Assembly: GCA_964352775.1 (NCBI GenBank)
Contig: CAYGTK010000072.1
Coordinates: 1-17,296, forward strand
Origin: CAYGTK01 sp964352775
GTDB taxonomy: Bacteria; Bacteroidota; Bacteroidia; Chitinophagales; CAIOSU01
DNA length: 17,296 nt
Reading direction: 5' to 3'
Shown here piece by piece: positions 1 through 8,653 of this stretch. The translations under genes were made by a program, and so were the position numbers. Every line of letters begins with the position of its first letter. The stretch's first letter is position 1. The notes beneath the pieces were generated by a model. That model made no database searches, was not told the origin of the DNA, and was given only the letters and a program-made list of their open reading frames with translations.

Positions 1-1454
1 TTCATATCCATTAGCCTTATAGTAATGGCAGTTGAAGATGATAGCTCCACCTGAAGAATATCATCCACTGGGTTTGGATAAACATCAAAGGATAGAACGG
101 GTGTAGGGATGCCGCTTATTACCGTATCACAAATACCACAAAAGGTACCGCCACAGTCAATGCCATCTTCATCACCATTTTTAATATTGTCTCTGCACGA
201 CCAGGCTGTTCTTATTTGCTCTGCTTCGGCCTCTAAGTCGGCCTTAATACTATCTAGTTCTGCACTTAAGCCATTTGGTAGTAAGTCAGTAACTTCTAGT
301 ATATCGTTCTGTACGTCGTAAAACTCTTGTGTGCTGTCTACAATCTGTATTAGCTTGTATCTGGCATTCCTAATAACCCAGCGCTGTATGCCAGCATCGG
401 TGTATTCTGTGTAAGCGTAGCTTCGCTCAGCGCCAGTGTTACCTTCTAGCAAATGTTTAAAGCTTAAACTATTATAAATTCCACCTGGTAAGTCAACACC
501 GGCCAGTTCAATTATAGTAGCGTATATATCGTTAATGTCTACTAGTGCATGCTCGCGTTCGCCAATTCTGCTAACTCCCTTTCCAGCAATTATCATAGGT
601 ACACGAACCCCACCTTCATAAACAGCACCTTTAGCGTGTCCTGTTGGGTAGTCGTTAGTCCTGTTGCCAGGCGTTCCATTGTCTCCAATGAAGATAACCA
701 AGGTGTTGTCCCTAACACTATCAGGCAGAGAAGTCAGCGTTCTATTCAATTCAAAGTCTAAAGACTCTATCATGGCCAAGTACCTTCTGTAGCCATTAGT
801 AGGATTGACAGTATACATTCCCATAGGAGGCACATGATTAGGTGTGTGTGGTGCTACATGCGCCAACCACAATAGCCAAGGCTGGGTTTGTGCATTTGCC
901 CAATTGATAGCCTCGTTAGTTAGTGTAGTGGTTACATAGCTACTGTCTAGTGCAGTAATACCGTTTTCCGTTTTATCCCAAGCATAGTAATCTTGTACGC
1001 CTGAGGTCATTACACCAGTAAAAAAGTCTGCACCATGCTCGTAGGGATGATCATTAACTACTGGTTGCGAAATATGCCATTTACCGATAACCGCTCCAGC
1101 ATAGCCAGTGCCATATTGCTTTAGCGAACGAAACAAGGATACATTACTAGTGTCTAAATTGCCTGGGGTGCCTGCAACTCCGCTCTTAACACCATACTTA
1201 CCGCTCATTATTCTAGCACGGGTGGGCGTGCACGATGGGGTGGCCCAAACATTATCAAAGGTTATGCCATTAGCCCGCAGACTATCTAACGTAGGTGTGG
1301 TGGGTTTTACCCCACTAAAATTGTATCCGTTAAGCACATCAATACCCATATCATCAGCAATAACTAGTAGGATGTTAGGCTGTGTTTGTGCTTGGAGTGC
1401 TGTGATAGAATAGATACAAATTAGAAATAGAATGATGTTGCGCATAGTTATCAT
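1..1454 (-). CDS. Secreted sulfatase with T9SS C-terminal sorting domain (3' end cut by window edge)
   Basis: This frame stays open for 484 codons from ATG 1454 to the window edge; ATG 1445, three codons on, is an equally good start. A signal peptide occupies residues 1-23 (hydrophobic core, then LQAQ). The alkaline-phosphatase/sulfatase fold follows: metal-binding VIADD (D34, D35), the formylglycine motif CTPTR (C75, R79), GKWH (K125, H127) and GDNG (D258, N259). These are the known hydrolytic and metal residues of type I sulfatases, and C75 needs conversion to formylglycine by a maturase not encoded here. After the catalytic part, near residues 420-440, comes a Cys-rich NGDEDGIDCGG linker found in secreted Bacteroidota proteins. 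A type A T9SS sorting domain follows, with YPNP at 459-462, cut off mid-domain. The protein is therefore exported and probably cell-surface or released. The sulfated substrate cannot be told from the sequence. The family call is firm. Confidence 0.93.
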   Translation of the reverse strand, partial: MITMRNIILFLICIYSITALQAQTQPNILLVIADDMGIDVLNGYNFSGVKPTTPTLDSLRANGITFDNVWATPSCTPTRARIMSGKYGVKSGVAGTPGNLDTSNVSLFRSLKQYGTGYAGAVIGKWHISQPVVNDHPYEHGADFFTGVMTSGVQDYYAWDKTENGITALDSSYVTTTLTNEAINWANAQTQPWLLWLAHVAPHTPNHVPPMGMYTVNPTNGYRRYLAMIESLDFELNRTLTSLPDSVRDNTLVIFIGDNGTPGNRTNDYPTGHAKGAVYEGGVRVPMIIAGKGVSRIGEREHALVDINDIYATIIELAGVDLPGGIYNSLSFKHLLEGNTGAERSYAYTEYTDAGIQRWVIRNARYKLIQIVDSTQEFYDVQNDILEVTDLLPNGLSAELDSIKADLEAEAEQIRTAWSCRDNIKNGDEDGIDCGGTFCGICDTVISGIPTPVLSFDVYPNPVDDILQVELSSSTAITIRLMDM

Positions 1455-1475
1455 AGTGGTAGGTTGTCTATTTAC

Positions 1476-1483
1476 TAAAGATA
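1476..1483 (-). promoter_or_regulatory. Possible -7 box (TATCTTTA) for the sulfatase gene
   Basis: On the minus strand TATCTTTA matches the Bacteroidota -7 consensus TAnnTTTG at all but the last base. It lies 22-31 nt before the two candidate start codons, a reasonable 5' leader. No convincing -33 TTTG is seen 17-23 bp upstream, so this is a weak call. Confidence 0.3.
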
Positions 1484-1552
1484 TACCTGCCTAGCTGGCT
1501 TAGTTTATAGAATTCCGCTTATTTGTAATGATGTGCCTAATTGAGCTAAATG

Positions 1553-1582
1553 AAAAGGACCTACAGTTGTGTAGATCCTTTT
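1553..1582 (-). terminator. Rho-independent terminator of the propeller-protein operon
   Basis: AAAAGGA-C-CTAC, loop AGTTGT, GTAG-A-TCCTTTT forms an 11-bp stem with one C/A mismatch and a 6-nt loop. Read on the minus strand it ends in TTTT, 25 nt after the stop codon of the gene ending at 1608. A-tracts and T-tracts on both sides make it potentially bidirectional, but only minus-strand transcription is expected here. It separates the propeller operon from the downstream sulfatase gene. Confidence 0.8.
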
Positions 1583-1607
1583 ATAACATATTAGGTAGGG
1601 TGAACGT

Positions 1608-4600
1608 CTACTTTATTACCACACTCCCTTGCCCTGTTTGACCAATATTATCTTTAAGCTTATAGAAGTACATACCACTATTCAGCTCGCTTACATCTAG
1701 CTTTTTCAAACCTCCAATAAATGCTTCTTCACGGAGTAGTTTACCGCTCAAGTCGTAAAGTTGGAAGCGGTATTGTCCGTTATCTAAACTGATGAATAGC
1801 TCTGCATCAGTAGGGTTGGGGTATAGCTGATAATTCAATTGTCCCACTTGCTTAACCGAAACGGGTTTTACTATTTCTGGCAGCTTAGTTACAAAGGTGT
1901 TCAGCGTAGTATTGGTTACAATGGCGGGGTTGAAGTCGAAATAAATACCTGCGGTGTTTCGTACTTTTGTTCCTTCGGCCATGCTATCTCTTGGGCTTAT
2001 GGCAAATTGCACGAAACCGTTGCTCTTGGCAAAATCTATTCCGCTATCGGGCAGCATTATGTTGGCAAATGTAAAGGTAAGCACACCCGCCCCTGCAATT
2101 TTAAATTCCATGGGGTGGCTATTTCCTATTACCTCAAGCGTGAGCGGATTCATATTTACCGCATCCAGAGTATCTACTATTACCACATTAAAGGCGGTAT
2201 CGTTACCCGTGTTCTGAAAGCGTATAGTATAGGTTAATCTATCGCCCAATAGGGTATAGCCCTCTGGCCATGCATTTCCTTTGTCTACCAATTTATCGTT
2301 AGGGTCGTAGGCGCAGCGGAGGGCTTCGGTTATTTCATTTACATTGTTTGTAAGGTCAATATCCGTATTGGCGGTACTAATTTCAGCTGAATATCTTAAT
2401 GTGTCGCCCGGTAAAATGAACCCAGTATCAGGTATTGGGCCGTTTAGGTATACATTTATCATTCTGTCTTCCCCGGGCAGTAAGTTTGTATAGTTCCAGG
2501 TAAATACTTGACTACTACCAGTATTAACTAAAGGAAAACTACCTACAAATGTGATGAACGAATCTATGTTTAACTCAATACTGCCGTCTTCAATTTGCGT
2601 TCCGTTATTGGTGTAGCTAACCCAAGCAGGTGTGTTTTGCCCGCACCTAATAAAGGTGTTTGCTACTGAAATTGTAGCATCGGTAAAGTTGCTTGTAGCG
2701 TAAATTCCAAAGCTTAGCGTATCAATTAACAAGGCATTACCTGTGTTAATAGTATAGCTACTCGGCGTGCTAGTGGTCCAATTAACGGGTGGGTTATAGC
2801 TTAAGGTTACTGTGCTATTGTTGGGCTCTGTTAGTGTGTATTGCCCATCATTTCTGGTATTGGTGTATACCGGCCCATTACTTTTTTCAATTATCCTGTC
2901 TGGAAGCCCTGGCTCACCAGCATCTTGCACGCCGTTCTGGTTCTGGTCCCAAAATACTTTGCCTCTTAAAAAGGTTATAGGGTTATCATATGGGTTATAG
3001 CCACCTGGGCCTCCATCATTAATTATAGTTAGATAGCCACCATTAAAACCTACCTTATCTCCATTTGGAGAAATCTGGAAGTTAATGTTGTGATGTCCGC
3101 CATAGAATGCACTTACAGGGATAGGAGGGGTACAATAGTCCAACGAATCCCAGGTGCCATTATTAAGCGTAAAGAAATCGTAGCTATATCCGTCGCCAAT
3201 TCTCCAAAGCGTACCGCTTTCATCAAATTCGATTGATCTATCGCCTTGGTAATATGAAATAGAGTCCATAGGATTGCCTAGTAAGGTCCAACCTGTGTCA
3301 CTCAACACTATTATACCTTGTGTGTTACCGGTAATTGGTATTATATTTATCCCCACCTCCTGTATCCAAATTTGCCCATCGGGCCCAAATTCAAAATCAG
3401 TTATTAAAATTTCATCTGGCAAAGGTGTAGCCTGCTGTGCAAATACATCTACTAGATTTAGCCCATCAAACTTGTAAAAAGGGGAGGTGCTACGAGTAAA
3501 AGTGCTTAAATAAGCCTCTCCATTAGGTGAAATTCTAACTTCGGTAAATTTGGTATTGGGTATGCTGTAATAATCCCAATCCGAACCATCAAAAATTACA
3601 AGGTCACCATTAACAACAACTATATAAACAACCCCCGAACGATCTACTTTTAGCGACCACGGTCTTTTGGCAACCATCCCGCTATTCTGCGGAGAATAAT
3701 CGGCTACTTTTACCCCGTTTTCATACTTTAATAATCGGCTATCAGCTGCCAACCAAAACACAGAATCGTTAACTACGTACAATCTACTACCTGAACAACT
3801 CAGGTCTTCTGGTAAGGCGGTATGTAAATGCCATTCATCATTCTCTAAAATGTATACCCCTGCACCTGAAGAGATCATAACATTACCTGCTGATGAAAAC
3901 TGCACAAGGGAGTTCAAAGCATCTTGATAAGGATAATTACTGCCAAAAGCACCAATTACACCCCCACCAGAAGGAGCTACCCATTTAGGGTTTTTAAATT
4001 CACCTTGGCCATTTGCATCATAAAATATTAGCCCTGTTCCAGTTGCGGCTACAACTTCACCATTACTGGGATGTGTAGCTATAGAACTTACATTTCCCAT
4101 AATACTTCCTATACATTTTATAGTTTGCGTAGGGAAGGAATCCAAACTACAGTCAGCAGCCCCATTTATATGCCTAAAGGGCTTATTCTGCCCGCCCCAT
4201 ACTGAACCGTCGCTAGCTACTTCTAAATTATGGAAGAATTTACTTCCAGAATTTGATCCACCACAAACACTGTAATCGTATAAATATAAATTTAATACAG
4301 CGCCAGTCATGTCTAATTGAACTAAAAAGTTATTACTAAACCAAGTTGTTGCCCATATGGTATTAGTATTGGCATCAAAGCTAATAGGGTCATCAAGTCT
4401 AGTAGTGTCATTAAGAACACCTAGTGATCCTAATGTAATTAGCGGGTCAAACAATTGCCAACTACTCCCCGTAAACCTCATGTGTTTGGGCCTTCCACTT
4501 AGTGCATTATCTATCCAGCACCAAATTGTTCCTGTGTGGTCAGCAAATATTCGCTCCACTTCATTGCTTAATAAAGAACTGTTTCCTGCATTGTAATTAG

Positions 4601-5045
4601 TAGCTGCACTACCATCCCAGTGTGTAATACCTAAGCCACCTTCATAACCCACCCACAATTCGTTATTATCGTCAAAGGCTAAACTATTTACTTGGTCGCC
4701 CACAAAGCCAGGAAAGTTGCTAATGTTCCAACTACCGTTATAAAAGTATAAATCGCTACCCAAGGCCACATATAGTATCCCATTTTGGTCGATAGTCCAG
4801 GCTCTAAATTCACCAATATATATAGTGTTCTGCCCGTAATGTTCCGTCCAACTAGCACCATCATACGAATAGATACCGGCAATCGTAGTAGTAGCTAACC
4901 ATAGAGTGCCGCTACCATCATATATCACTTCTTTTTCATTATCAATTATAATAGTAGTGCAACTTTGAGCTGAAATGTTACCACTTGTCAATAGCAAAAT
5001 CAAGCTAAACATTAGGATGAAAATTCTCATGGTATTAGTTTTCAT
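1608..5045 (-). CDS. Secreted multidomain beta-propeller protein with T9SS sorting domain (paralog 2)
   Basis: The product is 1145 residues starting at ATG 5045; ATG 5030 (MRIFIL) is an alternative. A signal peptide ends near residue 27 (ISAQ). Residues about 30-670 hold many blades of the form D..G.lWv...gl..yDG..W, typical of two-component-regulator-type propeller repeats. Residues about 694-770 form an SdrD B-like module (FWDQNQNGVQDAGEP, a calcium-loop pattern). Residues 788-910 look Ig/DUF11-like. Residues 911-1057 are the conserved CAYDPNDKLVDKG...FDFNPAIVTN block seen in large T9SS cargo, and 1072-1145 are the sorting domain (YPNP, then GMYFYKL and VVIK). No enzymatic motif is visible, so a surface adhesin or recognition role is inferred, not shown. 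It begins 9 bp after the stop of its paralog (5055-8402), so the two are surely co-transcribed, and a hairpin terminator follows. Confidence 0.9.
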   Translation of the reverse strand: MKTNTMRIFILMFSLILLLTSGNISAQSCTTIIIDNEKEVIYDGSGTLWLATTTIAGIYSYDGASWTEHYGQNTIYIGEFRAWTIDQNGILYVALGSDLYFYNGSWNISNFPGFVGDQVNSLAFDDNNELWVGYEGGLGITHWDGSAATNYNAGNSSLLSNEVERIFADHTGTIWCWIDNALSGRPKHMRFTGSSWQLFDPLITLGSLGVLNDTTRLDDPISFDANTNTIWATTWFSNNFLVQLDMTGAVLNLYLYDYSVCGGSNSGSKFFHNLEVASDGSVWGGQNKPFRHINGAADCSLDSFPTQTIKCIGSIMGNVSSIATHPSNGEVVAATGTGLIFYDANGQGEFKNPKWVAPSGGGVIGAFGSNYPYQDALNSLVQFSSAGNVMISSGAGVYILENDEWHLHTALPEDLSCSGSRLYVVNDSVFWLAADSRLLKYENGVKVADYSPQNSGMVAKRPWSLKVDRSGVVYIVVVNGDLVIFDGSDWDYYSIPNTKFTEVRISPNGEAYLSTFTRSTSPFYKFDGLNLVDVFAQQATPLPDEILITDFEFGPDGQIWIQEVGINIIPITGNTQGIIVLSDTGWTLLGNPMDSISYYQGDRSIEFDESGTLWRIGDGYSYDFFTLNNGTWDSLDYCTPPIPVSAFYGGHHNINFQISPNGDKVGFNGGYLTIINDGGPGGYNPYDNPITFLRGKVFWDQNQNGVQDAGEPGLPDRIIEKSNGPVYTNTRNDGQYTLTEPNNSTVTLSYNPPVNWTTSTPSSYTINTGNALLIDTLSFGIYATSNFTDATISVANTFIRCGQNTPAWVSYTNNGTQIEDGSIELNIDSFITFVGSFPLVNTGSSQVFTWNYTNLLPGEDRMINVYLNGPIPDTGFILPGDTLRYSAEISTANTDIDLTNNVNEITEALRCAYDPNDKLVDKGNAWPEGYTLLGDRLTYTIRFQNTGNDTAFNVVIVDTLDAVNMNPLTLEVIGNSHPMEFKIAGAGVLTFTFANIMLPDSGIDFAKSNGFVQFAISPRDSMAEGTKVRNTAGIYFDFNPAIVTNTTLNTFVTKLPEIVKPVSVKQVGQLNYQLYPNPTDAELFISLDNGQYRFQLYDLSGKLLREEAFIGGLKKLDVSELNSGMYFYKLKDNIGQTGQGSVVIK

Positions 5046-5054
5046 GGGTTCAAT

Positions 5055-8000
5055 TTATTTTATAACCACACTGCCTTGTGCAGTACGGCCTTGATGGTCG
5101 GTTAATTTATAGAAGTACATGCCACTGTTCAGCTCGCTCACATTCAGCTTTTTCAAGGTGCCGGTAAAGCTTTCTGCTTTTAGCATCTTACCACTAAGGT
5201 CATATAGTTGAAAGGTGTATTGACCATCTTGCAAACTGATGAAAAGCTCTGCATCAGTAGGATTAGGGTATAGCTTGTAGTTCAATTGCCCAATTTGCTT
5301 AACTGATACAGGGTCAACTATTTCTGGCAACTTGCTTACATAGGTGTTCAGCGTAGTATTGGTAACAATAGCAGGGTTGAAGTCGAAATAGATGTGGGCT
5401 GTGTTGCGTACCTCGGTGCCTTCAGCTATACTATCTCTTGGGCTGATGGCATATTTCACAAAACCCATACTGTTGGTGAAATCAACATTGCTATCGGGCA
5501 GCATAATATTGGGAAAGCTGAATTCAATAGTACCTGTTCCGCTCACGTCAAATTGCATGGGGTGGCTGTAGCCTATCACTTCAAACGTTAATGGGTTCAA
5601 GTAAGCATCTAAGGTGTCGGCAATGCGCACGTTAAAGGCCGTATCGTTACCCGTGTTCTGAAAGCGGATGGTATAGGTCAATCGCTCACCAAGTAAGGTG
5701 TATCCTTCGGGCCAGCTATTGCCTTTATCTACTAGCTTATCGTTAGGGTCATAGGCGCAAAGCAGTATTTCATTAATGCTTTCTTCGTTATTGCTACTAT
5801 CGGCATCGGCATTGGTAGTACTGTAGTAGCTTACATTATAGTTTAGTGTATCGCCCACCTGCTGCGCCGAATCGGGTAGCGGTAAATTGTAAAACACCCT
5901 TATCTGCTGACCAGCACCAGGGTTTTGAGCATTAAGGTTCCAAACAAAACGATCGTTCAACACATTATCGGGTACAGGAAATGCACTCACCAAGGTAACG
6001 GCGGTATCCAACTTTAGCGATAGCGTTCCATCCTCTACTGTAGTACCTACATTTTGGTGCGTTACCCACATGGTAGTGTTCTGTCCGCAGCGTTGCAGGC
6101 CAGTGGTTAGGTAAGCGCTTAAGTCGGTTACGTTAGCTGTTGGGTATACTCCAAATCTCAAGGTGTCTATCACGGTGCTGCTACCCGTATTTAAGCTGAT
6201 AGTACTTGGCGTACTTAAGTTCCAATATAACTGGGGTGTGTAAGTAATGCTTAAGTTAGTATTGAATGGCTGGGCGAAGAAGAAGCGGCCTTGGGTATTG
6301 GTAGTGCCATAAAGTAGATCGGGCGTACGCTCTACTATCTGGTTCTGTAGGGCGGGCTCGCCAGCATCTTGCATACCGTTTTGGTTCTTATCCCAAAATA
6401 CCACACCCGAAACCACACTGGTTTGCTCATCAAGCACTGAGTATGGTGGCGCACCGTTATCATCCAAAACCAAGCGTATCTTTGGATCGTTCAGATCGGC
6501 TAGGTACAGATGCTTCTCTCCAAAGGGGGTTATCACAATATCAAATGCTGCGTTGTACTGATTTTGTATGGCATTTAAGCAAGGAAAGGAATCGCTATAG
6601 CTTACCACGGAGTTGCCATCCCAGCTGAGGAGGCCCAAAAAATTTCCTCCTGGCGAAAATAGACGCTCCGTCCATAATACTCCTGCTTGATCGAAGTGAG
6701 CATCGTAATAGGTGGCTGTGGGTGAATTAACAACGGTATCTTCGGGTATTAATATATGCTTTGTCAAGCTATCACCATCATAACTTAATATACCTGCTGT
6801 TCTCGTGCTAAACCATAACTTACCACCGGGTCCTGTAAACATTTTTTGTATTAGGCCATATATAGGTTGTAGATCGGCAACTGCGTTAAAATCAACTCCA
6901 TCATATAGTCTTATATCATTTTGATTCCAGCTATATAGTTCGTTTGTAGCGGTTACCACAAATTCTCTAGATTCAAAATTGAAGAACGACCACGTACTGC
7001 CATCAAACATGAATGTATTGTTACCTGCACCTACCCAAACGTTACCTGTAAGGTCAACTTCAATATCCCAAAAGGACAGGTTGGATAATCCACTATTGGT
7101 AAGGTCCCAAATTTGCCAACTAGTGTCTCTATCGTACTTTAAAATACCTAACTCCCTATGGGCAATCCATAAATTTTGCTGGGCATCAATAGTCATAGCT
7201 GGTACTATATCATCCAAAAATATTCTATCGGGGCCTAATCCGGGATAGGCTATCAGGTCATATTCATTACCATCAAATTTAACCAAACCGTATACGCCTC
7301 CGTGCCAGAACACATTATCCTCATCATACATAGTTACGCTAGGGTCTGATGTATTGAAATTACCGCCCCATTTCCAGCTTGCATTAATAATGAACGGGAT
7401 GGTATTTCGCGGAAAAATAGCATCTTGATAATTTGCGCCAGCATCGAACAACTGCACGGCATAGTGAGCACCCAAGGCAATTTGATTAGTTACAGGGTTT
7501 TGAGTAATAGCACTTAATGGGGCTACGTTCATATTCACGGGTTGTGTTTGCCCATACATGTTCTCTCTGCTTCTTGCAAGCTCTTGAAAGGAACCACCAG
7601 CCGGGATGTAAGCATCAGCATAAGCCGCCGCTCGCCTAAACCATACATTGCCCGCATTATCAGTAAACGAAACGGTGGTATTACCACCAAATACATTTAT
7701 CTCAATGCTATCAAGCCTAACCCCAATTTCGTTTATGGTATAGAGATAGTTAGAGGCGATAACAAAAATATTTCCATTACCATCGGCAGCTATTCCGGGT
7801 TCTGTCAAGCGCGAAATTCCATAAAAAGAAGTGTGCAGCGTCCAAGTTCCACCGTTGAACGAAACAACCCCGTCTTGTGTGATAACCCAGGGCCTGCCTT
7901 GAGAGTCAAAAGTAAAGTCTACTACTAAGTTGGTGGGTAGTGTCGAATTGCCTGAGGTGTAATGGTTTACCGTAGTACCGTCATAGTGGATAACCCCGTT

Positions 8001-8402
8001 GCCTGTGGCATTATTACCAGATACTATCCACAATTCATTATTAGCATCTACATCAATTTTTGAAATGGCGGGGCCAAAATAATTAGCATAGGTTCTGTCC
8101 GTCCACGTACTACCATCGTAATACAATAGGTTGGTTTCCATGGCAGCCCATATGTTACCGTTGTTATCACTGGCCATACCGTATATATATTGGTCATTGT
8201 TCTGGCTTAGGCCAACGTGCTCTATCCAGTTAGTGCCATCGTATTCCGCAATGCCAAATTCATGACCTACAAATAAATTGCCATTGTTATCGTAAGCCAG
8301 TTGAAGTATATACTGTGCGTACTCGTAGTTGCAATTTACCTGTGCTTGTAATGAACTAAGCCCAAGTGTTAAGCTTAAGAAAAATAGTATTATCGCTTTC
8401 AT
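5055..8402 (-). CDS. Secreted multidomain beta-propeller protein with T9SS sorting domain (paralog 1)
   Basis: The product is 1115 residues from ATG 8402. The frame can be extended nine codons to TTG 8429, but ATG 8402 begins directly with the signal peptide MKAIILFFLSLTLGLSSLQA, so it is preferred. Order of parts: signal peptide (1-21); propeller blades (about 25-640) with repeated DNNGNLFVG, YDG..W and GKLWFST patterns; SdrD B-like module (about 664-740, FWDKNQNGMQDAGEP); Ig/DUF11-like region; conserved CAYDPNDKLVDKG block (about 882-1027); T9SS sorting domain (YPNP, GMYFYKL, VVIK at the end). The last 235 residues are nearly the same as in the downstream paralog while the propeller has diverged strongly. 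It is the first gene of a two-gene operon. A surface-exposed or released, non-enzymatic binding role is inferred; no ligand can be named. Confidence 0.9.
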   Translation of the reverse strand: MKAIILFFLSLTLGLSSLQAQVNCNYEYAQYILQLAYDNNGNLFVGHEFGIAEYDGTNWIEHVGLSQNNDQYIYGMASDNNGNIWAAMETNLLYYDGSTWTDRTYANYFGPAISKIDVDANNELWIVSGNNATGNGVIHYDGTTVNHYTSGNSTLPTNLVVDFTFDSQGRPWVITQDGVVSFNGGTWTLHTSFYGISRLTEPGIAADGNGNIFVIASNYLYTINEIGVRLDSIEINVFGGNTTVSFTDNAGNVWFRRAAAYADAYIPAGGSFQELARSRENMYGQTQPVNMNVAPLSAITQNPVTNQIALGAHYAVQLFDAGANYQDAIFPRNTIPFIINASWKWGGNFNTSDPSVTMYDEDNVFWHGGVYGLVKFDGNEYDLIAYPGLGPDRIFLDDIVPAMTIDAQQNLWIAHRELGILKYDRDTSWQIWDLTNSGLSNLSFWDIEVDLTGNVWVGAGNNTFMFDGSTWSFFNFESREFVVTATNELYSWNQNDIRLYDGVDFNAVADLQPIYGLIQKMFTGPGGKLWFSTRTAGILSYDGDSLTKHILIPEDTVVNSPTATYYDAHFDQAGVLWTERLFSPGGNFLGLLSWDGNSVVSYSDSFPCLNAIQNQYNAAFDIVITPFGEKHLYLADLNDPKIRLVLDDNGAPPYSVLDEQTSVVSGVVFWDKNQNGMQDAGEPALQNQIVERTPDLLYGTTNTQGRFFFAQPFNTNLSITYTPQLYWNLSTPSTISLNTGSSTVIDTLRFGVYPTANVTDLSAYLTTGLQRCGQNTTMWVTHQNVGTTVEDGTLSLKLDTAVTLVSAFPVPDNVLNDRFVWNLNAQNPGAGQQIRVFYNLPLPDSAQQVGDTLNYNVSYYSTTNADADSSNNEESINEILLCAYDPNDKLVDKGNSWPEGYTLLGERLTYTIRFQNTGNDTAFNVRIADTLDAYLNPLTFEVIGYSHPMQFDVSGTGTIEFSFPNIMLPDSNVDFTNSMGFVKYAISPRDSIAEGTEVRNTAHIYFDFNPAIVTNTTLNTYVSKLPEIVDPVSVKQIGQLNYKLYPNPTDAELFISLQDGQYTFQLYDLSGKMLKAESFTGTLKKLNVSELNSGMYFYKLTDHQGRTAQGSVVIK

Positions 8403-8435
8403 AGTACTTGCTATTTGGTTACCAACCAAGATAAT

Positions 8436-8487
8436 ACAAGTGTGGTAAGCTACCTAGCTACTACATAGATATTAATGCACAAGTGTG
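8436..8487. repeat. Direct repeat ACAAGTGTG x2 upstream of the propeller operon
   Basis: ACAAGTGTG occurs at 8436-8444 and again at 8479-8487, 43 bp apart, about four helical turns. It lies 34-85 bp upstream of ATG 8402 in the 251-bp divergent region. It could be a regulator site, but a 9-bp repeat in a region this size is not far from chance. The same region has only a poor -7-like TATCTTGG (8426-8433, minus) for the propeller operon. Confidence 0.25.
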
Positions 8488-8614
8488 AAAATTACGACTG
8501 ATAGCCTAATCATTTCGCGTAAAGATACAGGGTGAAAAAACCTAATTTCAGATGTAAGGGTTTGATAACCTGTAATTTCAATAACAGCTATAAACAAAAT
8601 CACTGCATTATAGT

Positions 8615-8622
8615 TAGCTTTG
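8615..8622 (+). promoter_or_regulatory. Bacteroidota -7 promoter box (TAGCTTTG) for the tandem-START gene
   Basis: TAGCTTTG is an exact match to TAnnTTTG, the -7 element recognised by the primary sigma factor in this phylum. It lies 31 bp before ATG 8654, giving a leader of about 25 nt. No clear -33 TTTG is present at the usual 17-23 bp spacing, so the promoter may be weak or activator-dependent. Confidence 0.55.
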
Positions 8623-8653
8623 ACAGCATCAACCTCTCACATTCCTGCTACAC

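Noticed and set aside
1839..2237. 132-codon plus-strand ORF
   Set aside because: It is antisense to the conserved C-terminal block; a similar shadow appears at 5394-5591 in the paralog, as expected from duplicated sense coding sequence.
7542..7928. 128-codon plus-strand ORF
   Set aside because: It lies inside the propeller gene on the opposite strand, shows no domain, and its composition is what an antisense shadow would give.
8403..8429. TTG start extending paralog 1 by nine codons
   Set aside because: ATG 8402 begins the signal peptide directly, and the extension adds polar residues in front of it.
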